Shown one piece after another: positions 11,965 through 23,357 of a stretch of DNA of 64,000 bases. The stretch covers positions 65,635,383-65,699,382 of the forward strand of contig CM047805.1 in the NCBI GenBank assembly GCA_026214975.1. Reading direction: 5' to 3'. Under the pieces are notes generated by a model. That model searched no databases, was not told the origin of the DNA, and worked only from the letters and a program-made list of their open reading frames with translations. The stretch comes from Gentiana macrophylla (lineage: Eukaryota > Streptophyta > Magnoliopsida > Gentianales > Gentianaceae). Numbering within the stretch: the first letter of the stretch is position 1; each line of letters begins with the position of its first letter. The position numbers were made by a program, and so were the translations under genes.

Positions 11965-14900
11965 TTTGTTTTGTAGGATGTCTGGTACATAGACAGTGGA
12001 TGTTCCAGACTCATGACAGGAAACAAGGGATAACTCACTGACTTTAAGGCTTTTGAATGACCCAAAGTTACTTTGGAGGCAAAGAAAACCCTGGTAAAAT
12101 TAAGGGGAAGGCATAATGCTCAAAAACAGTTTGAAGATTCAAAATGTGGCTTATGTTAAAGGATTGAACTTCAATCTACTAAGTATCAGTCGATTTTGTG
12201 ACAAAGGCTACAATGTGCACTTCAACAAGGAAGGATGCAAGGTGATTCACAGTCAAACCAACACAGTTGTACTTACAGGAAGAAGAGAAGACAACATGTA
12301 TGTGGTAGATTGGAAGACAACTAAAGCAGAAACATGTTTGGTTGTCAAAAATAAGCAATCAACCAGCTGGATTTGGCATAGAAGATTGAATCATCTAAAT
12401 TTCAAAACCATCAACACACTATCAAAGAACAAGTTAGTTGAAGGCTTACCAGAGATCACATTCAAGAAAGAATGTCTATGTGATGCATGTCAAAAAGGGA
12501 AGCAAATCAAAAGCTCTTTCAAGTCAAAGCCCTATCAATCAACAACAAGAATTCTACATCTAGTACATATGGATCTGTTTGGACCAGTCACACCAGTAAG
12601 TGTAAGTGGAAAGAAATACACTTTAGTAGTGGTGGATGACTTTTCCAAATTCAGCTTGACCATATTCATGAACAAGAAAAGAGAGACACTCAAAAAGTTG
12701 CCAGATCTGCTAAGAAGAGTTCAAAATGAGAAGGAACTGAAGATCAAGAAGATCAGATCAGATAGAGGCACAAAGTTTCTAAATAAAATGATTAGAACTT
12801 ACTATAAAGAAAATGGAGTACTGTATCAACTATCAGCAGCAGGGACTCCACAACAGGATGGTGTAGCAGAAAGAAGAAATAGGACACTCAAAGAAGCAGT
12901 CAGAACAATCATTGCAGAAGCATGCTTTCCAAAAACATTTTGGCCAGAGGCAGCAAATACAACATGGTATACTCAAAACAGATCAATCATCAACAAACAT
13001 CATGGAAAAACTCCATATGAAATATGGAATGGAAGAAAACCTAACATCTCACATTTGCATATGTTTGGATCTAAATGTTTTGTTTTTAACAGGAATCTGT
13101 TACATACTTTTGATGAAAAAACTGATGAAGCAATTTTTATGGGATACTCAGACACTAGCAAATCCTTCAGAGTACTCAACAAAAGAACATTGGTGATTGA
13201 AGAATCAATTCATGTAGTCTTTGATGAATCAAACACAAATGGTGGAAGCTTTCAAGAACTTGGAGAAGAAGCAGGTCAAAGACAAGTGTATATGAATACA
13301 ACAGTACTAGCTACCATTCTGAATCACAGTTTTGGAAATCAGGATGAGCCACCAATCAATACAACAGAAGAGGCACCAGCACAAGAGCATGAAGGTGATA
13401 CACAAACTGAAGTTGTGGAAGCACCAAGTCAAGAACAACTTAAACCTGACCTCAACAGGCTAAGAGACCATCATGAAGATCATGTCATTGGAGACATTCA
13501 TGCAGTAGTCAGAACTAGAAGACAACTGGAGAATATGCTAACATGCTTTCTATCACAAGTAGAACCCAAAACAATTGATGATGCAATTCAAGATGCTGAT
13601 TGGATTACAGCTATGCAAGAAGAACTAAATGAATTTGAAAGAAATGATGTCTGGGAACTTGTTGATAGACAAGACATAGAAACATCATTGGAACAAAATA
13701 GGTATTCAGAAACAAGATGGATGAACAAGGAACAATATTTAGAAACAAAGCAAGGCTAGTTGCTAAAGGCTAATCTCAAGCAGAAGGAATAGATTATGAT
13801 GAAACCTTTGCCCCAGTAGCAAGATTGGAAGCAATCAGACTCTTTCTAGCTTTTGCAGCCCACAAAGACTTCAAAGTTTACCAAATTGATGTCAATAGTG
13901 CATTTCTGAATGGACTTTTAGAAGAAGAAGTATATGTGGAACAACCTCCTGGTTTTCAACTCTAAGGATAAGAAGATAAAGTGTACAAACTCAAAAAGGC
14001 ACTTTATGGAATCAAACAGGAACCCAGAGCTTGGTATGAGACACTATTACAATTCTTGATCAACAATGGATTCAACAAGGGAACTATTGATAAGACTCTC
14101 TTCAAGCTAGAAGAAGGAAAAAGCACCCTATTAGTCCAAATCTATGTTGATGACATTATCTTTGGATCTGAAGATGAGAAACTTTGTGAAAAATTTGCAA
14201 ACTTAATGAAAATCAAATTTCAGATGAGAATGATGAGAGAATTAAATTATTTTCTTGGTCTACAAGTAAAACAAATGAAAGATGGCATCTTCATAAATCA
14301 AGACAAGTACACAAAAGACTTGATACACAAATATGGTATGGACACAAGTGGCACATCAGATACACCAATGTGTGCAAGGGTTATTCTTGGAAAAGATGAA
14401 AGTGGAAAGGATGTTGATCAGAAGATTTATAGAGGAATCATTGGATCCCTACTCTATCTAACTGCAAGCAGACCTGACATAGCTTTTGCAGTAGGAGTAT
14501 GTGCGAGATTTCAAACTCAACCAAAGGAATCACACCTCCTAGCAGCCAAAAGAATAATCAAATTCCTAAAGAACACCATAAATGTTTGAATTTGGTATCC
14601 AAAAGATGGTGGATTCAAGTTGACTTCATATTCAGACTCTGACTATGCTGGATGCAAAATAGATAGAAAAAGCACCTCTAGAACCCGTCAAATGCTAGGC
14701 AGCAGACTAGTTTCATGGTTTAGCAAAAAGCAAAACTCCATATCTACATCAACAGCTAAAGCAGAATATATAGCAGCAGGCAGTTGTTATGCACAAGTAC
14801 TATGGATCAGACAACAGCTAAGGGATTATGGAATGGAGGAGAAGACAATTCCAATTATGTGTGACAACACAAGTGCAATATCTATTACTGAAAATCTAGT

Positions 14901-15084
14901 ATTACACTCAAGAACAAAACACGTTCATGTGAGACATCACTTTATCAGAGATCATGTTGAAAAATGGGATGTCATTCTAAGATACATACCCACTGAAGAT
15001 CAATTGGCTGACATCTTCACAAAACCACTCAATCATGAATGATTCAGCAAGCTGAGAACTGAGTTGCGAATGATAGAAATTGAC
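11965..15084 (+). pseudogene. pol: Copia pol (protease, integrase, RT, RNase H), broken
   Basis: Pol makes the enzymes for maturation, reverse transcription and insertion. A TAG at 11974-11976 separates it from gag. The protease active site reads DSGCS near 11993. The GAG-pre-integrase HHCC motif lies at about 12370-12500. The integrase catalytic residues are visible in HMDLFGP, SDRGTKF and GVAERRNR (about 12565-12895), and the open frame runs 12116-13759. A frameshift near 13700 precedes RT, followed by in-frame stops near 13770 and 13965. The RT YVDD is intact at 14143-14154. RNase H (14620-15042) keeps DSDYAG, STSTAKAEY, CDN and the HSRTKH end. A TGA replaces one codon near 15040. Confidence 0.9.
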
Positions 15085-15711
15085 TAAGTACTAAGGAGTA
15101 GCTAACTGGAGTAATCAGCTAAGTAACTTCACCAGCTGACTGAACCTTTGCCATTATGAGTGAGCTCATTTGGCAGGTAACGCACTGGTACTCAGCAAAG
15201 TCAACTGCACTAATTGTTAGGAATAGTTATATACAGAAGCTCGGTGAAGAAGTCACTACACCGGATTAATGACCGGCAAGGTCACTCCACCGAAATATAC
15301 ATTGAAGTAAACAACAAACTAAAGTGTGAACTAAATCATCTTTATACACGTGGAAAATCAAGAAGTTATGGAGGATTATTTTGTGGAAGATTACACACGT
15401 TGAGATCAATTCATAATCGTGGAGGTAACTATATTATTTTTGAATTACAAACGCCTCAATATCCAGGATTTATCATTACTTGCCTCAATCCTCTCTCCCT
15501 CTTCACTCAAATACTGTGATTTACATACACAAAATCACGCCATTACGTCACAAAATCCTTCCATATTCAACCACATTCACACTACCAAAAATCATTATAT
15601 ACAAACCACACTTAGAGGTTTTTCAGAATTCTTTACGCTCCCTTGCAATCATAAACCCTATTTATTTCTCTGAAAAATCGAAGCTTTTCTGAATATCAAT
15701 CCCATTCAACA
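15085..15711 (+). promoter_or_regulatory. Spacer between pol and env-like ORF with a TATA-like box
   Basis: No ORF is convincing. TATATACAA at 15596-15604 lies 116 bp upstream of the env-like ATG and is followed by a CT/A-rich leader. The pol-less element at 23235 has a box at nearly the same distance. A separate transcript for the env-like ORF is an inference. Confidence 0.4.
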
Positions 15712-18180
15712 ATGGCTTCATCCTCTACAATCTCTGCCACAGAACAATATTTTGAAAAATCGATCATCACTGGATCATTTTTCAGGCCTGAACACTATCT
15801 CTCATTCTGTGACAATGAAACACAAGCTCAACGATTGGTTGTAGATGTACGAATCTAGGGTTAATGACCTTCCTAAACCCCCCAATCGAGGGGATATGCT
15901 ATGAGAACCTGATTTCATTTTGGAAAATGCAAAGTTTGTGCCGAGCACAAAGAAGAGTGATCCTGATTGCATTAAGAGCTCAATATTTGGCAAACAAGTG
16001 GTCATCACACCTGGTCTACTCAACCAATTTTTAAATCTTCCCAGCACTGGTCCGGCTGATGTGAAAAATATACAGATTGACATCAAAACATTTTGGACAG
16101 AAATAGCCAAGAATCCCAGAAAGAACAACAAGACATACAACCTTCCCAGGTCAGCGCACTCAAATGTCCGTTTGCTGAGTTTGCACCGGTAATCACCAAA
16201 AACATTGAAGGAAGAAAAGGGTCGATGGAAAACTTGACAGAGCTACGGGTCAAGTTAATGGCGATTATCTATCAAGGTATTCCTTTTGACTGGTGACAGT
16301 TTGTTTTCAATAGGTTGAAAATTCTATAATGAAAAAATAAACTGAAGGAAATTGATCTGCTTCTTCCACTATCCTTCCTTTTTCTTCTTTTTCCTTTGCG
16401 ATCATGGAACCAAGCAAGAACACATGAAGTGGTGGATTGTTATGTACTGCAATAAAGAAAAGAAGAATCCGAGCGAGCAGCCAATGAAGAAAAAGGTGAT
16501 TTGAGCAAATTTAAGGGAAAGGAAATCTTATGGGTTTCCTCTTCAACACATGTTTGATAGATTGAAGGTGAAACCCATCAATCTTCATGCTCCACATAAG
16601 GCCGAGGTAACGTTTACCTATGTAAAGGCATCCCAGAAACCCAAACCCACCATCGGAAGTAAAAGAAAAGAGCCTGAGTAGTAGATCGATAAGGGAGTGG
16701 GAAGAAGTATCACAATCCTTCATTTCAACCGGATGTGCAATCTCAGGCCTCAAACCACTCAAAAATCTTGATCATTGCATTCCATGTCTTGACAAGGATT
16801 GCCGCGTATCCTCAAACTCAAGCGTTGCCAACCAAGATAACCTGGTGGTTATTAGTGTAATCATCTTCATCTTCTCCTCAACTCGATCTGACGGTCAAGC
16901 CAACTCTATCAACGAGGAAGGGAAACAAGAAGAAGTCACATATCTTTGACATTGTGAATTGAAGAAGGTGAAGAAGAACAAATCAAAATAATGATATCGA
17001 TTTTTACTTCATTTGAAGATGAAGAGATTGAAGATGAAGAAGATGCGAAAAAAATAAATAAAATAAAAGTGAGGCGATGTGAACAAGGCAAAGATTTGGT
17101 GAGTGCCAATAAGAAGGAGATCATCTTCAAGATGATCAAGAAAAGATGGGTCTTCACGATGATGACCTAACTCTTTCAAGAGGTGCTTTTCAAGAGCCTT
17201 AGCTTTTAAAGTTGCCAAACAAGCGAGTGAGACAAACGAAATGATCAAGCTCTAAGAAAATCTTCCAAACTCTCTGGGATAAAACTTGCTTCTTCACTAC
17301 ACCCCCTTTGAAAATATTGATCAGGGGAACACTTCAGATTGAAGAAATTAAGTTTCCGGCACATGGAAAAGAAAATCATGTCATTCAAGAGGGCTTTTCA
17401 AGAGGCAAAGTGCAAGCACTCTAAAGTCAAACCTCCCGGCACATGGCAGTCTGCAAGAAGAGAAAAATGAAAAAGAAAATGAAAAGAAATAAGAAGAGAA
17501 GGAAGAAGAAGAGAATGAAGAAGAGACATAAGAGAACGAGGATGATGAAGAGAATGAGAAAGATGAGGACAATGAGGATGATGCAACAGCACCAGAAGAA
17601 GTTGATCCAGAGAGACTCTTCAATCTGGACATTCAACCCCTCATTATGGACATGGAGAGGCAATACCAGAGCAGGAAAAACCTGAAACTTGCCTTAAGGA
17701 GTGATGCAACCTCCTTAAATCACAAAGTTGAGGTCCTCATCAGTTACATTAAGATTGAAGATAAGGTGATGGAGAAATAGGGCAACTTACTTTGCAACGT
17801 GCAGCAGCTAATCCTCTATCATGTCCAGACCAACCTTGAGTTTCTTGCTGATAAGATTGGGAAATCTCAAGCCACTAGTGGATACTTTGAATGGTCATAC
17901 ACATCAAATCCACCATCTGGATGAGGTTATGGATTACTCTGGCCAGCAACTCAACACCCTCATCAATGTCACTGAGGCAAATAACAAAATTCTGGAGAAA
18001 ATTGATCATCTCCCAGAGTCTGAGGCAGCAAGCAAAATTCTTGAAGCACGGTTTGGTGCCGCCAAAAATGAGGAAGGAAGCTCAAAGTCTGACAACTCCA
18101 GTGGAAAGAAAGAGAGCCCAACAGATAAGGGCCAGGGCATCAAAGGCAATGGCATCAGGTTTGAAGAAAAGAAGAAGTAG
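15712..18180 (+). pseudogene. Env-like third ORF of the Sirevirus-like element, broken
   Basis: The ATG at 15712 opens a Ser/Thr-rich start (MASSSTISATEQYF). It is followed by a domain with GKQVVITPGLLNQFLNLP near 15988-16045, which recalls plant retrotransposon proteins often annotated 'putative plant transposon protein'. After that the frame is repeatedly broken. Later parts are a very acidic Glu/Asp stretch (about 17440-17610), a helical region, and a C-terminal open stretch at 17821-18180 rich in Ser, Gly and Lys ending KKK. I see no clear signal peptide or transmembrane segment. The position after pol matches the env-like ORF of Sireviruses; a fusogenic function is not shown by the sequence. 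Confidence 0.65.
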
Positions 18181-18361
18181 CCCTTCATTAATTTTTTTTA
18201 ACTAATTCTATGCCTTTGATTTTTGTTAAAAGATGCAATATCTTATTGCCCTTGAATGGATGAATAAATTTTTTGAGTTTTATTCTAGTGTTTATTATGA
18301 AAATTTTGTACACTTATATTCAGGCTTATGAGGGTTTTGGAATCATCAAAAAGGGGGAAAC
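18181..18361 (+). other. 3' untranslated region and polypurine tract of inner S
   Basis: AAAAAGGGGGAAAC at about 18348-18361 abuts the 3' LTR and would prime plus-strand DNA synthesis. The upstream DNA is AT-rich without features. Confidence 0.8.
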
Positions 18362-19736
18362 TGTTAGGAACATTTTATTATGTTTTGATGATGGCCATAC
18401 TAGGTGTTATAACAAGCCTGAAATAAGTTAGAATTCTCTGTATAAGTCTTTACTTAGAGTCTGACATGTTGAGTCAGACAAGTATTGTACTAGTTGGTAG
18501 GATGGCTAAGTAAAATAGAATCTCGGCAGAGTGGAGCCAGCCAAGTACCAGCAGAGGAGCATGAAGACATTATGGTCTGACTTATAACCAAGGAAGTCTG
18601 TTATGACCTTGGATAAGTCTAAGTTATATTTCAAATGATGAAATACATTGTGAAATATGGTGTACACTGATCTCACCCAAATCAAGGATCAATGAAGTAC
18701 AAAATGTAATTGAAATAATCAAAGAAAACAGCAAAGCAGTGAATCGGCAAAGTAAACAGGCTTTCGGCTAAGTAAAGACAAAGCAGTGATAGAGACCAAA
18801 CTGCCAAGTCAGAAGAACCACTTAACCATTCAGGGAACAGCCAAGTAAAGTTTACTGGTTCCGATTTCAAGTGATGAGTATCAAACATTAAATGCACGAT
18901 CAATCAAGGACGAAATTTCTGATAAACGTTTGAAGAAAAATCCGATCACTGAAATCAAGGAGAATATAATTAATGGGGAATCAAGAATTAAATCAAGGAT
19001 TATTCCCCACATTAAATAGCCAAAGGACGGAAATTCAAATCAAGGACTATCAAGGCTATAAATAGAAGGCATTGACATAAAAGAAAAAAAATGATTGAGC
19101 CTGATAATATACAAGCATAAACTCTGTGAAAGTGAAAAGCCTTTCATTTGTACTTAAAGGAAATATCTAGAGATCAACTCAGGAATCAGAACTTCAATTG
19201 CAAATCAAGCTCTGAGATTGATCAACAAATCTATGAATCCAATTCACATCAACTTAGGCAATTGAATCAGAGGAATCTGAGAAGGAGTTGCAACCTATAT
19301 GATAGCTGCTGAAAGATTTGTTCTCAAGGAGCAGTGATAGAGACTGAGTCACTGAAGCTTTTGAAGCCAGGGAGTGACAGTCTTGCAGATTGTGAAGCTT
19401 ATGTAGCCAAGGACAATCGTACTATTGTATCTGTGAAAACAATAGTGAATTCCTCCAATCATCACAGGAGAAGAGTGGATTAAAGGATCACACCACCCTG
19501 AACCACTATAAACCTTTGTGTCTATTTACTTTCAGTACTTTCAGTAATTTACTTTACAACACTTTATTTAATTGCATACTCTATATCTGTGATTGCATAA
19601 TCTACTTTGAACCAACATTTAAAGAAGGGACTTATCCGCTGCCAAAAAGCTTTTAAATATAAGAAAAGTTTTTGAAAATCCACTATAGTCATTCACCCCC
19701 CCCCCCCTCTGACTATAGAAGGCTCTGGGACCAACA
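18362..19736 (+). repeat. 3' LTR of inner S
   Basis: It starts TGTTAGGAAC and ends CCAACA, 1375 bp. A TATAAATA box lies at 19057-19064. Near the end a C-run (about 19696-19708) precedes the conserved GACTATAG. Relative to the 5' LTR, a few bases are missing just after GACTATAG (near 19720). Confidence 0.92.
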
Positions 19737-19770
19737 ATGTATAAGTCTTTACGTAGAGTCTGAGATGTTG
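19737..19770 (+). repeat. Outer S 5' LTR, fragment between two insertions
   Basis: These 34 bp align to the inner S LTR from about 18438 (GTATAAGTCTTTAC...). The first ~77 bp of this LTR are not here and should lie left of the window, beyond inner S. The right end TGTTG (19766-19770) is the target duplication of the pol-less element. Confidence 0.75.
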
Positions 19771-21529
19771 TGTTGAAAATAAAATTTATGTTTTGATGAT
19801 GATTCATCGGTTATTTAGTTATTGTTTTTAACCTCATTGATGAAGTGTCATAACTAGCTGTTGTAGTGCAAAGCAAAAAGACATCTAGAAATGAATGTAT
19901 AGGATTTATTTGAGTCTAATACTTGTATAGGTTAATCAGACAAGCACTATAATAGAATAGGTTAACTAATGAAACTTATAATAGACTGAGCTTACAAGAA
20001 GAATATTCGTAAGATGAAACTGACTTTATCAAGAAAACTGAGATGGCAAAGTAGAACTGAAGAAGGTAAGTTCGCTGAGGGACACAAACTCGGTTGACAT
20101 ATCCAGAAGATGAAGGCTGTGGGAACAAACTTAGTAAATGAAGAACTGAGGGACACAGACTCGTATATTGAAGAATGAATACCTGAGGGTTCAAACTCAG
20201 TTATGAATATTAAAGCCGAGACTGTAAAGTTAGAATTCAGGCAAGATTGTGATTACCTGAACTGACTCTATAGATCTTGTATGAAGACCCAATATACATA
20301 AGGACAATGTTATCTTGGATAATTTAATTAATATGGTGTACCCTGATTAAGTAAATAATAATCAGATAAAGAATAGAGTACAGAGTTTTTGTAGAAGAGT
20401 AAAAACTCAGTTAATGCTCTTAAAGCTGAAAACTGACAATCTCAAGCTGAAGTCATAAAAACTGAAGAAGAATCTGACCGTTATAAAGAAAGAAATTTTA
20501 TTAGATACACAGGATTGTCAGAAATGGACACTGACATTCAACAGAATAAGCAGGACCACCAAAGGATACAAGGATTCAAATTCAAACATTCAAACGTTGG
20601 GGATACCCCAATAAATAGGGTCACTTCTACCTTAAGAAGAAGTGTGGAGTTCTATAAAAAGGATATCAAGAAAGATTTTAGTAAAAGGGAAAAGTAAACT
20701 AAAAGAACTCCTGCTTTATGCTTTATTGTATGATCAAGAAATCTTCAAAGTGTCTTTAAACATTCAAGGAAACATCAAGATCATACACATGAAGAAAAGC
20801 AGAGCTTGAGAAAATCATATACATCAAGAAGAAGAAGCTCTATATCACAAGTTGAATCATAGTTATTGATTCAAGTCTCAACTTTGATTTTATCAAATTT
20901 GCAGACTACGCAACACCAAGAAGGTGTGAAGGACAGTTGAGTTGCAGTTAGGAAGACTGTGTTTGTGATGAGCTGGTGAAGAGGCAATACAACCCTTCAA
21001 GGACCATTGGAGCAAGCAGTTACAGAGCAGCAATTCTACCTGTTCTATAGTTGCTTAGATAGTTAAGCTAGGGCTTAGTCAAGGACTATCAGTTTAGGAC
21101 TTTTTGTAACCGGTCTACTTTAAAGAGTTCTAGTGGGATTTTCCTCTGCATCACAGAGGAAGAGAGGATTGACATGATTACACCACCTAGAACCTCTATA
21201 AACTCTATCTTATTTACTTTATGCATTTATTTACTGTTTTATAGTTTAAATCTCATCAGACCACACACTCAGCAAACATAAGAAACTGAGTCAGCACAAC
21301 ACGGCATTTCTTCTGATAATTTGATAACTCAAGTTTTATAAAAAGGCTTTAATAATCCGCTGCCGGTTACCTCAGTTCAAGTACATGTCAGTCTGACTAA
21401 TACTTATCTAAGTTAGCTTAACTCCACACAAGTTTAAAGTTGAACTCAATCTGGTTCAAGATTCAATTTTTGGGGACAAGTTTATTCACCCCCCTCTAAA
21501 CTTGTGTCAGCCATTTCATAGGACCAACA
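19771..21529 (+). repeat. 5' LTR of the pol-less element
   Basis: It starts TGTTGAAAAT and ends CCAACA, 1759 bp. A TATAAAAA box lies at 20653-20660. Region 20060-20215 holds four diverged copies of a GAGGGACACAGACTC motif spaced about 30-40 bp apart. A C-run and the CTAAACTTGTG stretch precede the end. Confidence 0.93.
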
Positions 21530-21531
21530 AT

Positions 21532-21543
21532 TGGTACCGGGGC
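21532..21543 (+). other. Primer binding site of the pol-less element
   Basis: TGGTACCGGGGC follows the 5' LTR by two bases. It is tRNA-Met-like but three bases off the usual TGGTATCAGAGC. Confidence 0.7.
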
Positions 21544-21675
21544 AAATCTTCTACTCTGAAGATATCTTTGATTGATTTTATCAGTACGAAGTAACTGATA
21601 ATCAGTCATACCTGATTGAGCCTTATCAATTGTTGATTCTAGTATATTCAGAACCTGTTTTATAAAACTGCATCA

Positions 21676-22892
21676 TGGATACACATCATCACTTTAGAAG
21701 TTTAATTAACTGCTCATTTTTTAGATATGATGAGTACAAATGTAAATTTTAGGCATGGGTAGCTGATACTCAAGAAAAGCTGATTGAGACCTTCATTGAA
21801 GATTTAACAGTCACTAGAAGTAAAGAAAAAGTTGAACTCTTACCCATAAGCTTTGGAGGAAATGATCATGTTGAAAGCGATGAAGAAATCATGCTGCTTA
21901 AAGCTAAACCAACAAAAGAAAAAGTTGAATCAAATAAAGGAAAACAGATAATGGAATATAAAGAAGCTAGAATTGAGAATTTATGTTATGAGGTAGATGC
22001 TTCTACATCCAACTATAACCCTGCCATAAACAATCATAGAATTGAATATTTCAATGAAACCTTACACATACTCATGAATGAATTAGAGGAAATTCAGAAG
22101 AGTCATGAGAATGTCGAAAAAGGAATTGTTCAAAGCTGATGTTCTAAGATTGAATGCTGAAATCAACATTATCAAGGCTAATAACAGAACTCAAGATGCT
22201 GGCTCAACTAATGAAGTAATAGAAGTTATAAACATCATAGAATCATTAGTTGGACCATCTCCTAAATTTTAGTTCAAACTAGGAAAACCATTAGGAGACA
22301 GATCGGGTTTAAGGGTTGACAATCAACAGAGTTCTAAGTTCAGACCAAGTTCGGTTGCACTAAAATTTGTAGCTGCACAAAAGTCTAGAACTCAGAAAAC
22401 TGTTGAAATTATTAGAACTGATAAAAGTTCAACAAAGATCAAAAACTAACAAAACTGTAAGATCAGTTGGATACAATCAAACTGACAGATTCTACAAAAA
22501 AAACTCAGAAGGCTGAAAAAGGCAGAACTGATCAGAGTTCAATTAATAGAACATTCAAGTCATATTAATCAAAGAATGTTCATCATTATATGAATAAAAA
22601 AATCAAGGCGAAAGGAAGACTCTTTCAAACTGATGAAGACTGGAATGGACCTATGATCACTAATAGACTAAATCAGTTTCACAAAATAAACCAACAACAG
22701 ACCATTAGACCAAAACAACGAAGCTTTGTGAAAACCGACGTTATTCAGTCGAAAGGACAAGAAGGGTTCATGAGATCAACTTCAGTAAAAATGGAATCAT
22801 CTCAATATGGTTCAAGATTTATCCAAAAACTAACCAAAAAGGACCCAAACATATATGAGTTCCAAAAAGCTCTTAAATTGTTTTGCAGATAA
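21676..22892 (+). pseudogene. gag: Shortened gag remnant of the pol-less element
   Basis: The ATG at 21676 starts a protein whose first residues (RYDEYKCKF, then WVADTQEKL) match the N-terminus of copia gag. The UBN2 core and the zinc knuckle are absent. The frame jumps to the gag tail, with a short coiled-coil part (NELEEIQKSHENVEK near 22080) and a KAKGRLFQTDEDWNG segment near 22605 that matches the inner and outer S gag tail (GKGRLYPLEDDWN). Stops near 21748, 22137 and 22270-22450 break it. It could at most make fragments. Confidence 0.7.
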
Positions 22893-23357
22893 AACTGAAA
22901 GAAGTATGAGAACTGACTCAAATAAAACTGAGTTTTTAATCATACTCTCAATTGAATCGCTGGAACTAATCAGGAAGACAAAACTGAGATATAGATAACT
23001 GAAGACTGATCAAGTAGTGGATAAAATCAACGCTGGACACTTACCGCTGGAGATACACTGTATCAACTGCAGTTATTGATACAAGCTACGGTTGGTAGAA
23101 AGTCGTAGCCTAACAAATCTGAACCGTACATCTTCTCCACTCACCATATTTTTCGCATCTCGACACCTGATATGATTTATGACAAGACGTTTTAAAACCC
23201 ACTCAAAAATTTTCTAACTGCACGTTTCACCGCCTATATAAATACCTTCATATTATCCTTATCAATTCTTTACACTCAGTTTTTGCTCAACCCTTAGTTT
23301 GAAGAATCATCTCTATCTTCAAAGTTTTTCAAATTTTCACTTCAACATTCAGAAATC
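22893..23357 (+). promoter_or_regulatory. Spacer with canonical TATA box upstream of env-like ORF
   Basis: TATATAAATA at 23235-23244 lies in CCGCC/TATATAAATA context and 114 bp before the ATG at 23358, with a pyrimidine/A-rich leader between. This looks like a plant core promoter and lies inside the element, not in its LTR. No ORF precedes it in this spacer. Confidence 0.5.

Larger units (their letters stand above)
1..19736 (+). mobile_element. Inner S: Sirevirus-like Ty1/copia retrotransposon, 5' end beyond window
   Basis: The order is 5' LTR (partial), tRNA-Met-type PBS, gag, pol (protease, integrase, RT, RNase H), a further env-like ORF, purine tract and 3' LTR. This order, a gag with a coiled-coil extension after the zinc knuckle, and an extra ORF after pol are hallmarks of the Sirevirus lineage of Ty1/copia. 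Gag is interrupted by a CACTA-like transposon at 2131-10965. All coding parts carry stops or frameshifts. The right flank (19737 onward) continues as the LTR of another copy of the same family, so this element most likely inserted into that LTR. The lineage assignment comes from architecture, not from a tree. Confidence 0.85.

Noticed and set aside
17381..17663. Ser/Phe-rich minus-strand reading frames
   Set aside because: They are the reverse of the GAA/GAG-rich acidic tract of the env-like ORF; low complexity makes long frames on the other strand.
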